5,653 nucleotides of DNA from an uncultured Prevotella sp. (GTDB lineage Bacteria > Bacteroidota > Bacteroidia > Bacteroidales > Bacteroidaceae), in the NCBI GenBank assembly GCA_900547085.1, contig URFI01000142.1, forward strand, positions 1-5,653, read 5' to 3'. Under the pieces are notes generated by a model. It had not been told where the DNA came from, ran no database searches, and saw only the letters and a list, made by a program, of their open reading frames with translations. Positions 1 through 5,339 of the stretch are shown one piece after another. The stretch's first letter is position 1, and each line of letters starts with the position of its first letter. Position numbers and translations under genes: made by a program.

Positions 1-1173
1 CTGTGGAAATTCTTCCTCGTTGGTCATTTTTGACAAGTCAGTGTGCCAGCCTTGCAGCTCTTGGTAAATAGGCTTTATGCCTTCCAGGTCGTAAGGAAGT
101 TCCTTCGTCTGTGTGCCATCCTTCAGTTCATAACCAACACATGCTTTAATTGTCTTGAATTGATCCAGCACATCACTCTTCATCAAAATAAGGTGAGTCA
201 CACCGTTAACCATGATAGAATAGCGTAATTGAACCAAATCTACCCAGCCACAACGACGCTCTCTACCTGTTACAGCACCATATTCATGACCGATGTCACG
301 AAGTTTCTTGCCATCCTCGTCGAACAATTCGGTTGGAAAGGGACCTGATCCTACACGTGTACAATAAGCCTTCATGATGCCATAGACGTTTCCTATCTTG
401 TTGGGACCAAGGCCCAGTCCGATACATGCTCCGGCACAAATGGTGTTTGAAGACGTTACAAACGGGTAACTACCGAAATCAATATCCAGCATTGTACCCT
501 GTGCACCTTCGCACAAGATGCTTTTCTGTTCACGAAGAAGATGATTGATTTCATGTTCACTGTCAACAATATTGAATTGTTTGAGGTACTCTACACCTTC
601 CATCCAATGTTTTTCCGCATCTTCCAAATCGAAATCTGTAAAGTGAAGTGACTTCAACATGTCCAAATGACGCGCCTTATGAACTTCGTATTTTTCCTGA
701 AAGTTATCGAGGATGTCTCCTACCCGCAAACCGTTTCTCGACGTTTTGTCAGTGTATGTCGGACCAATGCCTTTGCCTGTTGTTCCAACTTTGCCCTTTC
801 CTCGTGCGGCTTCGTAGGCCCTATCCAACACTCTATGCGTAGGCATGATAAGATGAGCCTTCTTTGAGATATGAATACGGCTTTGCAATTCATGGCCACT
901 CTTCTCCAGTTCCTGAGCTTCGTCCATGAAAAGATCCGGTGCGAGCACTACTCCATTGCCGATAATATTAATTTTTCCACCTTGAAAGATGCCAGAAGGA
1001 ATGCTACGAAGAACATATTTTTGGCCCTCAAACTCCAATGTATGGCCTGCATTTGGTCCCCCTTGAAACCTGGCAACAACATCATATTTTGGCGTAAGTA
1101 CGTCGACCACTTTGCCTTTTCCTTCGTCACCCCACTGCAAACCTAGCAGGACATCTACTTTACCTTTATTCAT
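1..1173 (-). CDS. purA: Adenylosuccinate synthetase, C-terminus cut by window edge
   Basis: This cytosolic enzyme joins IMP and aspartate using GTP to make adenylosuccinate, the first committed step from IMP to AMP. The frame is open over 391 codons. GDEGKGK lies at residues 15-21 and contains the expected catalytic Asp16. FQGGPNAGHT follows at 36-45 with catalytic His44, then GTTGKGIGPTYTDK at 130-143. Further on come EGAQGTMLDIDFGSYPFVTSSN and GWHTDLSKMT near the cut end. The family is usually about 420-430 residues long, so roughly 35-40 C-terminal residues lie outside the window. The start ATG comes one base after the stop of the Fur-family gene, and MNKGKVDVLLGLQWGDEGKG is a normal N-terminus for this enzyme. 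Translation is therefore probably coupled to the regulator, and the two genes should share a transcript. No key residue is missing in the visible part. Confidence 0.98.
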   Translation of the reverse strand, partial: MNKGKVDVLLGLQWGDEGKGKVVDVLTPKYDVVARFQGGPNAGHTLEFEGQKYVLRSIPSGIFQGGKINIIGNGVVLAPDLFMDEAQELEKSGHELQSRIHISKKAHLIMPTHRVLDRAYEAARGKGKVGTTGKGIGPTYTDKTSRNGLRVGDILDNFQEKYEVHKARHLDMLKSLHFTDFDLEDAEKHWMEGVEYLKQFNIVDSEHEINHLLREQKSILCEGAQGTMLDIDFGSYPFVTSSNTICAGACIGLGLGPNKIGNVYGIMKAYCTRVGSGPFPTELFDEDGKKLRDIGHEYGAVTGRERRCGWVDLVQLRYSIMVNGVTHLILMKSDVLDQFKTIKACVGYELKDGTQTKELPYDLEGIKPIYQELQGWHTDLSKMTNEEEFPQ

Positions 1174-1174
1174 T

Positions 1175-1660
1175 TTATCGTATGTATTTAGTTTTTTCTT
1201 TATTCATTTTCTTGCGTGTTATCAGCGTTTGACATGTACTGCAAACCCCATAGATATACAATGAGAATCCATCTTTCTTGAATCTTCTCAACTTGGTTTC
1301 ATTCACAGCCTCGACAATTGCTGGGGAGTTAACCTCCGACACTTTGCCACAAACCGTACAAATCTGATGGCAATGATTTTTATTGTCATAGCTCGACTCA
1401 TACACCGTGCCTCCTTGCAGGCGATGACAAATCACCAATCGCAGTTTTCTAAATAATCTTAAATTGTTATAGAGGGTAGCCCTACTAACCCTAAAGTTAT
1501 GTTCGACGAGATATTTATCCAACTCCTCCAAAGAGAAATGTCCCCTGATGCTATAAACAGCATCAAGGATTGCATACCTCTCTGGCGTTCTTCGAAGGTT
1601 GTTTGTTACAAGATAATCATCTAGAAGCTGTTTAACAGCATTTCTGATATCTTTTTTCAT
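1175..1660 (-). CDS. Fur-family metalloregulator
   Basis: A 161-residue metal-dependent repressor of the Fur/Zur/PerR family, expected to bind DNA as a dimer. The N-terminal winged helix includes RRTPERYAILDAV (23-35), HFSLEELDKYL (41-51) and the recognition segment VSRATLYNNLRLF (58-70). The C-terminal half has two Cys pairs, C101/C104 and C140/C143, that form the structural zinc site. Candidate regulatory metal ligands are H41, E88, H96, H98 and E109. By alignment from memory, Glu at 88 and 109 resembles Fur, whereas PerR has Asp at both. The second site known in some Fur proteins looks absent: Asn95, Cys97 and Phe133 stand where His, Asp and His are usual. The tail after 148 is basic. It leads a two-gene unit with purA, and an inverted repeat on its promoter suggests autoregulation. 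The sensed metal cannot be decided from sequence. Confidence 0.93.
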   Translation of the reverse strand: MKKDIRNAVKQLLDDYLVTNNLRRTPERYAILDAVYSIRGHFSLEELDKYLVEHNFRVSRATLYNNLRLFRKLRLVICHRLQGGTVYESSYDNKNHCHQICTVCGKVSEVNSPAIVEAVNETKLRRFKKDGFSLYIYGVCSTCQTLITRKKMNKEKTKYIR

Positions 1661-1669
1661 TTCCCGAAA

Positions 1670-1693
1670 ATTATAACTCTACAAAGTTACAAT
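1670..1693. promoter_or_regulatory. Inverted repeat over the fur-like promoter, candidate operator
   Basis: The plus strand reads ATTATAACT, six bases, then AGTTACAAT. The nine-base arms are inverted copies with one mismatch. The element encloses the -7 sequence TAACTTTG and reaches the expected transcription start, so a bound dimer would block RNA polymerase. Its position directly ahead of a Fur-family gene makes that protein the first candidate ligand. The 9-6-9 layout is not the classic E. coli Fur box or the 7-1-7 PerR box, so the assignment is an inference. Confidence 0.45.
1682..1689 (-). promoter_or_regulatory. Promoter -7 element of the fur-like/purA unit
   Basis: The minus strand reads TAACTTTG, an exact match to the Bacteroidetes -7 consensus TAnnTTTG. 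It ends 21 bases before the ATG of the Fur-family gene, so transcription should begin around 1675-1677 with a leader of about 15 bases. No good TTG/TTTG -33 element is visible at the usual spacing (the sequence there is ACCT), as would fit a regulated promoter. Start-site mapping is needed to confirm it. Confidence 0.6.
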
Positions 1694-1733
1694 ATTTCCT
1701 TTAAATATAGGTAATGTATGGCTATATAAATCT

Positions 1734-2342
1734 TCACAATTGTAAATTCAACCTCTCTTCGGCCATGTTACAAAAATCTTCACCAAGCTCTGCGAATTTA
1801 TTCACGCAATTCAACGCGGCATGGCGAACGCCCATGTTCTCACTATTGAGCGCAAGGGCCACTTCATCCAAGAATTCATCAATTCTATTTCCGTGAGGAT
1901 TTTCTCCCTTCATGAAGAGCCTCGATAGAATGAGATAACCACACATCTGCTCAATCTCTCGGTCGGATTTCATCAATTGGTAAGACAAATCAGCCGCATG
2001 ATGTAAGTGTTGGAACAAATTAAAACATGCCATTTCAGCCAAGTCCTGCGAATTGATATCCCCTACCCATTGCTCTGCAAGTGTCTTATCCATTTCTTCG
2101 GGAGGCATGATGAGAGTCGCCAGAATCTTGCATTCACGGATATTCTCTTGCCACAACGCTACGGCGAGTTCATGATTCTTACCATACTGTAGTGCCATTT
2201 TTTGCAAGTCAGGCAGCGACACCCCCCAGTTAATTTTATATTCCACCCCCTTCTGGCGCATGGACTGTGAGGCAACGCCGTTCATCAACAATCTAAATGA
2301 ACGTTTGATTTCCCTTACCGTTTCGTTAATATTTCCATTCAT
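1734..2342 (-). CDS. AlkD-like HEAT-repeat protein (DNA alkylation repair superfamily)
   Basis: A 202-residue, all-helical soluble protein. Segments such as VEYKINWGVSLPDLQKMA (33-50), YGKNHELAVALWQENIRECKILATLI (53-78), LAEMACFNLF (101-110) and GVRHAALNCVNKFAEL (171-186) show the repeated helical pairs of the AlkD family. Members of that family excise positively charged alkylated bases such as 3- and 7-methylated purines. In B. cereus AlkD the catalytic pocket uses Trp109, Asp113 and Trp187. Here the matching stretch reads INSQDLAEM (96-104), with no Trp and with Glu103 roughly where Asp113 would be, so canonical glycosylase activity is uncertain. The ATG lies inside the end of the DPP III gene (ATGAATGGAAATATTAA holds this start and that stop), overlapping it by 17 bases and suggesting translational coupling. 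The N-terminus NETVREIKRSFRLLMNGVAS supports this start. Confidence 0.85.
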   Translation of the reverse strand: MNGNINETVREIKRSFRLLMNGVASQSMRQKGVEYKINWGVSLPDLQKMALQYGKNHELAVALWQENIRECKILATLIMPPEEMDKTLAEQWVGDINSQDLAEMACFNLFQHLHHAADLSYQLMKSDREIEQMCGYLILSRLFMKGENPHGNRIDEFLDEVALALNSENMGVRHAALNCVNKFAELGEDFCNMAEERLNLQL

Positions 2343-3678
2343 CCGATTCTGCTGTTTTAGAATATCTCATCATTTGATGAGCATACGATTCCGTATAATC
2401 AAGTTGTATGTCAACGATGTTACCCTGGTCATCGTACTGAAGCTTCATCCAGGGATTGATAAATCCTTTGTAGGGTGCGATATTCAGTTTTTGATAACGA
2501 CTTAACACCTCTCTGTGCAAATCTTCATCTATGTCAATGGCGTATCTTTCAACGATGGCTCTTGCGGCTTCAAAGTCACCTTCGCTCTTGATACGCTGAA
2601 TCTCTGCCAGCAGCTTGGCAAACAGCTGTCTCAACTTTTGATAATCGTTGATTTGAACGAAATGACGAACAGCATTATCGCCAGCAACGCCCTGCTTTTC
2701 TATTATCACCACCTCACCGTCGGCATGCGCCAACACCCATCGCGCAATGAGAGCGCGATTACGCATGTGAGCTTCCTCTATTTGATGACCCTCCTTGATT
2801 CTGACCATCTGTGTCAACAGGCCATTCATCATGTAGGTATAGTATTGAGATTTGTACGCATCTGCGTTTGGCATCAATCCCAACTCAATGAGCTTCTCGT
2901 CTGCGATGTAATAAAGTCCAAACAAGTCGGCTCTGGCTTCCTCAATGGTATCACCATAAGCGCCCAAAGCATCACCGTCGACACCCGGTAACAACCGTCC
3001 ACTGCCATGTCCTAAGCATTCATGCAGATCAGTATGCAAATCATCACAAAGATCTCCATAACGATTAATCAACCCCAGCGTTTCGTCATCAATCACAAAC
3101 TCCTCATGCAGACCATTGCCTCTGCCCACATGATTGTAAGCTTCCGTGAGATTTCCGATTGTGACGCTCTTAGAACCATACCTGGCTCGAATCCATTCTG
3201 CGTTCGGCAGGTTGATACCTATAGCCGACGATGGATATTCATCGCCACCCAACATGGCCGCACAGATGACATGAGCAGTCACACCCTGCACCTTTTCTTT
3301 CTTGAAACGCTGTTTTACCGGTGAGTGGTCTTCGAACCATTGTGCATTTTTACTGATGAGTTGGGTGCGCTTGGTAGCCTCTAAATCCTTGTATTCTACA
3401 AGCCCTTCCCATGAGCCTTTCAATCCCAACGGATCGCCGTAAACCTCTATGAAGCCATTGATGAAGTCTACTTGTCCATCTTGTTCCTTCAACCACTCTA
3501 TGGAGTATTCGTTGAACAACTTCAAGTCGCCCGTTTCATAATATCGTATCAACAGCGAGATAATCTTCTTTTGCTGTTCGTTTTCGGCAAATTCTCGTGC
3601 CTTGCCCAACCAATAAACTATTCGTTTCAACTCCTTTTGGTACAGGCAATTGGTCGTGTATGGTATCTCTGACGCCAT
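2326..3678 (-). CDS. DPP III catalytic fragment
   Basis: This 450-codon frame carries the zinc-binding part of the peptidase. Counted from the first ATG in the frame, zinc ligands are H219 and H224 of HECLGH and E247 of EEARAD, with E220 as catalytic base. Other family segments are INGFIEVYGDPLGLKGSWEG (73-92), SSAIGINLPNAEWIR (150-164) and the end DYTESYAHQMMRYS. The ATG at 3678 is simply the first Met in the frame, sitting inside the upstream coding sequence, and need not be a real start. If translated alone, the product would lack the N-terminal lobe that forms half of the substrate cleft. The stop TAA overlaps the start of the AlkD-like gene. Confidence 0.75.
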   Translation of the reverse strand: MASEIPYTTNCLYQKELKRIVYWLGKAREFAENEQQKKIISLLIRYYETGDLKLFNEYSIEWLKEQDGQVDFINGFIEVYGDPLGLKGSWEGLVEYKDLEATKRTQLISKNAQWFEDHSPVKQRFKKEKVQGVTAHVICAAMLGGDEYPSSAIGINLPNAEWIRARYGSKSVTIGNLTEAYNHVGRGNGLHEEFVIDDETLGLINRYGDLCDDLHTDLHECLGHGSGRLLPGVDGDALGAYGDTIEEARADLFGLYYIADEKLIELGLMPNADAYKSQYYTYMMNGLLTQMVRIKEGHQIEEAHMRNRALIARWVLAHADGEVVIIEKQGVAGDNAVRHFVQINDYQKLRQLFAKLLAEIQRIKSEGDFEAARAIVERYAIDIDEDLHREVLSRYQKLNIAPYKGFINPWMKLQYDDQGNIVDIQLDYTESYAHQMMRYSKTAESDEWKY

Positions 3679-4303
3679 CCTCTTTCACCAACTTGGTATT
3701 CAGTCCATAAGAAACAGGCTCATTATCATGAGGCTGTTTCTGGGCAGTGTAAAAGCGTTCAACTTCCTTTTGACTAACGCCTTCATAATAATTACAAGCC
3801 GATGTCAATACTAAGTCTTCTCCATCGGTCTTGTTCACACGCTTGGGCAAGATGTTGGGGTCGAACATCACCGGAACAAGCTCATCAAGCAGTTCTTGCA
3901 CCGTTTGACGGGGTGACAATGGCAGGCGTGAGGCATTTATCCCGGACACTACTTTTCTAAAAAAGCCTTCCGAAAACCCAGGAATCATCTTTTCACTGCC
4001 GTAATGATGATAGATGCCATTAGAAAACCATATCCTCTTCAGATAAATATCCAAATTCTTGAAGTCATTACTATCCCTCGAGCCAGCATATTCCTCATAA
4101 ACTGCCTCAAGCACCTTTCTTATCATCAAGTTATACTTACCAAACTGGTCGGTCGTGATATCTCTTCCCGCCAATGTGGCCTTTGCCAAAAAATAGATGT
4201 AAATCTTTTGTTTGAGCGTCAAGTTCTCAAACCCTTTCAGACGATACCTCAGCATTTGCAAATCAGCAAATCGCTCGTCTGAATATTTAAATTCATGTGT
4301 CAT
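3536..4303 (-). CDS. DPP III N-terminal fragment
   Basis: This 255-codon frame encodes the N-terminal part of the peptidase. Family-typical stretches run from FADLQMLRYRLKGFENLTLKQ (residues 12-32) through YLKRIWFSNGIYHHYGSEK (87-105), NKTDGEDLVLTSACNYYEGV (157-176) and PVSYGLNTKLVKEDG (196-210). The last 40 or so residues, from about HDQLPVPKG onward, do not look like the family and are basic and unstructured, as expected of out-of-frame reading. The fragment has no zinc ligands and cannot be catalytic alone. The start is fixed by the in-frame TGA directly before the ATG. Confidence 0.75.
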   Translation of the reverse strand: MTHEFKYSDERFADLQMLRYRLKGFENLTLKQKIYIYFLAKATLAGRDITTDQFGKYNLMIRKVLEAVYEEYAGSRDSNDFKNLDIYLKRIWFSNGIYHHYGSEKMIPGFSEGFFRKVVSGINASRLPLSPRQTVQELLDELVPVMFDPNILPKRVNKTDGEDLVLTSACNYYEGVSQKEVERFYTAQKQPHDNEPVSYGLNTKLVKEDGVRDTIHDQLPVPKGVETNSLLVGQGTRICRKRTAKEDYLAVDTIL

Positions 4304-4321
4304 TCAGCGACAATAGGATTA

Positions 4322-4804
4322 TTACTTCTTTTTCTTCTTCGAACTAGAATTCTTTTTTCCTTTCTTCGGAGGCAATGCATCTGCTGGAAGCATGGCCAAG
4401 TGCTGCATCTTGTAATCGCGGGGCGTGCAACCATTCAACTTGTAAAAAGAAGCGTAGAACGATTGCCGATTCGAAAAGCCCACCATATCTGATATTTGTT
4501 CCATATTCAAATCTTGATACCTCTTGTCGGTCAGCAAGGCCATAGCCTCTTCAATACGATACTTGTTGACAAATGATGTGTAGTTCATGTGGAAACGCAC
4601 ATTGACGACGGCAGAAATATACCGCGTGTTGGTGCCCAAGTCCTCTGCCAGTTTCTTTGCCGAATAATTCTTATCCTTGTATTTCTTTTGGATGAGAATA
4701 ACATCTAATATTTTTTCCTTCAGCTCATCCATTAACTCAGGACTGACTAGGGAACGATAAGCGGCATCCTTTTCCTTTTTCTTAACAATGTTGTATTTTG
4801 CCAT
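4322..4804 (-). CDS. Stand-alone AraC-type transcription regulator
   Basis: With the start at 4804 this is a 160-residue protein made almost only of an AraC/XylS DNA-binding domain. The first helix-turn-helix is about SAKKLAEDLGTNTRYISAVVN (48-68). The second runs from MEQISDMVGFSNRQSFYASF (101-120) into KLNGCTPRDYK, the usual family signature. About 45 residues with a predicted helix (PELMDELKEKILDVIL) precede it, and there is no ligand-binding or membrane domain. The C-terminus is lysine- and serine-rich, ending in five lysines, which could add nonspecific DNA affinity. An upstream ATG at 4858 would add 18 residues, but that stretch coincides with the promoter -7 element, so MAKYNIVKKK is the better start. 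The gene lies 18 bases ahead of DPP III and probably shares its transcript. Its targets are unknown. Confidence 0.9.
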   Translation of the reverse strand: MAKYNIVKKKEKDAAYRSLVSPELMDELKEKILDVILIQKKYKDKNYSAKKLAEDLGTNTRYISAVVNVRFHMNYTSFVNKYRIEEAMALLTDKRYQDLNMEQISDMVGFSNRQSFYASFYKLNGCTPRDYKMQHLAMLPADALPPKKGKKNSSSKKKKK

Positions 4805-4845
4805 ATCACCCAAATTAAAAAAATCCGAAACTGTTCTTTCTTTTG

Positions 4846-4876
4846 CAAATATATGCATATTTTTTCATTTCATCAA
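4846..4876 (-). promoter_or_regulatory. Promoter of the araC-like/DPP III/alkD-like unit
   Basis: The minus strand shows a -33 element TTG (4876-4874), 20 bases, then TATATTTG (4853-4846), an excellent match to the Bacteroidetes vegetative promoter in both sequence and spacing. Transcription should start near 4840, leaving a leader of about 35 bases before the ATG at 4804. This position rules out the longer ATG at 4858 as the main start, because it would lie upstream of the transcript. No TAnnTTTG element is seen in the stretch just ahead of the DPP III start. Confidence 0.75.
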
Positions 4877-4897
4877 GTTTTTCAATAAAAATTTGAT
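4872..4897. promoter_or_regulatory. 26-bp imperfect palindrome on the -33 element
   Basis: Arms ATCAAGTTTTT and AAAAATTTGAT are separated by four bases (CAAT). They match as inverted copies over 11 bases with a single mismatch, which would be a G-U pair in RNA. The proximal arm contains the TTG -33 element of the araC-like promoter. The location suits an operator where a dimeric regulator could block or modulate transcription. AT-rich DNA forms palindromes by chance, which limits confidence. Confidence 0.4.
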
Positions 4898-4992
4898 AAG
4901 ATTTTACGATAAAAAAAGTTTTTTCCGACATTCACCATCGGGTGTGCGTGAAAATGATTAATATTGGCGCATAAAGAAGATACCTAAGTACT

Positions 4993-5000
4993 TATATTTG
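4993..5000 (+). promoter_or_regulatory. Possible plus-strand -7 element
   Basis: TATATTTG matches the Bacteroidetes -7 consensus exactly and lies 27 bases ahead of an ATG at 5028. The nearest upstream TTG (4964-4966) is about six bases too far for a standard -33 element. In AT-rich DNA an eight-base match with two free positions can arise by chance, so this is weak support for transcription. Confidence 0.25.
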
Positions 5001-5027
5001 GTGTGAAGAAAATGCTGTTTAGTAGAA

Positions 5028-5108
5028 ATGAACAAAACTGCCGTGTTTTTGGCGAATGGATTGTCAGCATTCATGACAATGTATAACGGGTTGGATGAGT
5101 GGGTATGA
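5028..5108 (+). CDS. Possible 26-residue small ORF or gene-start remnant
   Basis: A 26-codon plus-strand frame beginning MNKTAVFLANG and ending GLDEWV before TGA. The first residues (MNKxAVFLAxG) resemble the N-terminal strand of DJ-1/PfpI-family proteins, which typically continue with FEEIEA, but the similarity ends at the glycine. It could be a genuine small protein, the remaining 5' end of a lost gene, or chance. The promoter-like element at 4993-5000 is the only other support. There is no evident ribosome-binding site, which is common in this phylum and so uninformative. Confidence 0.2.
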   Translation: MNKTAVFLANGLSAFMTMYNGLDEWV

Positions 5109-5245
5109 TTTGCGTCTAAAAAAGACATCATTTCAATAAGAAAAGTTAACTTATTTCCAATAAAATATGGTCTACCCGGCATGTAAAAATCTAGAGTGAT
5201 GACAGAGATTTAAGTTTAAAAATCAATCTCTATGACTTTATCCCC

Positions 5246-5311
5246 CAAACCCATTGACATTGAAGGGCAAACCCATTGAGATTGGAGACCAAACTCAATG
5301 AGTTTGGACAC
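5246..5311. repeat. 22-bp tandem repeat, three degenerate copies
   Basis: Three contiguous 22-base units start at 5246, 5268 and 5290. Units 1 and 2 share their first 12 bases (CAAACCCATTGA) and 18 of 22 overall. Units 2 and 3 also share 18 of 22. Most substitutions fall outside CAAAC and the central TTG/ATG positions. Unit 3 contains the perfect 19-base palindrome CCAAACTCA-A-TGAGTTTGG (5289-5307). A further partial match, AGGGGCAAAC, follows at 5313-5322. With no spacers and only 22-base units this is not a CRISPR array. Its function is unknown. Confidence 0.75.
5289..5307. repeat. Perfect 19-bp palindrome within repeat unit 3
   Basis: CCAAACTCA and TGAGTTTGG are exact inverted copies around a single central A. 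As RNA it could fold as a seven-pair stem with a five-base loop, but no T-run follows on either strand, so it is not a typical intrinsic terminator. A protein-binding site or a repeat-associated palindrome is as likely. Confidence 0.55.
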
Positions 5312-5339
5312 AAGGGGCAAACGAATAATATAGTTAGTG

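Larger units (their letters stand above)
2326..4303 (-). pseudogene. Dipeptidyl peptidase III (M49), split by a frameshift
   Basis: Read across one frame change, this locus encodes about 655-660 residues, close to the 675-residue Bacteroides thetaiotaomicron DPP III. That zinc enzyme releases dipeptides from the N-terminus of short peptides. The first frame runs 4303-3536 and the second 3678-2326. Family similarity switches from one to the other between about 3679 and 3645: the first carries homologous sequence to NTKLVKEDG, and the second resumes at about CLYQKELKRIVYWLGKA. Zinc-binding HECLGH (3007-3024) and EEARAD (2926-2943) are intact and 23 residues apart (His to Glu), as in bacterial DPP III. 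There is no signal peptide, and a TGA immediately precedes the ATG, so the protein would be cytosolic. It starts 18 bases after the AraC-like gene. The break is not in a homopolymer run. It is either a real mutation or a sequencing error. Confidence 0.88.
4877..5339. other. Long intergenic region without a convincing gene
   Basis: About 460 bases separate the araC-like promoter from the insertion-sequence-like remnant. The left part (4877-5230) is AT-rich and holds the distal arm of the palindrome, the possible 26-codon ORF and a 7-bp inverted repeat (5204-5210 with 5225-5231). The right part (5246-5311) is the 22-bp tandem repeat, of visibly different composition. A minus-strand frame of 74 codons (5182-4958) has no recognisable family features. 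Confidence 0.6.

Noticed and set aside
1690..1733. Terminator between the AlkD-like and Fur-family genes
   Set aside because: No GC-rich stem followed by a T-run is present on the minus strand. The gap contains the fur-like promoter only.
2515..2991. 158-codon plus-strand frame
   Set aside because: It lies wholly antisense to the conserved catalytic region of DPP III, and its sequence resembles no protein family. It is a shadow of the real gene.
3536..3678. Programmed +1 frameshift producing full-length DPP III
   Set aside because: No known slippery codon or stop-codon context is seen at the switch point, and bacterial DPP III is not known to be recoded. Mutation or sequencing error is simpler.
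4805..4858. N-terminal extension of the araC-like gene from ATG 4858
   Set aside because: The stretch contains the promoter -7 element and the predicted transcription start, so it is unlikely to be translated.
4958..5182. 74-codon minus-strand frame in the intergenic region
   Set aside because: No recognisable motif or convincing promoter, and the composition looks like translated noncoding DNA. Not called as a gene.
5204..5231. Seven-base inverted repeat with a 14-base loop as a terminator
   Set aside because: The stem is short and AT-rich, with no T-run and no adjacent gene end. Chance is sufficient.
5246..5311. CRISPR array
   Set aside because: Units are contiguous with no unique spacers, only 22 bases long and diverged, and no cas gene is visible.
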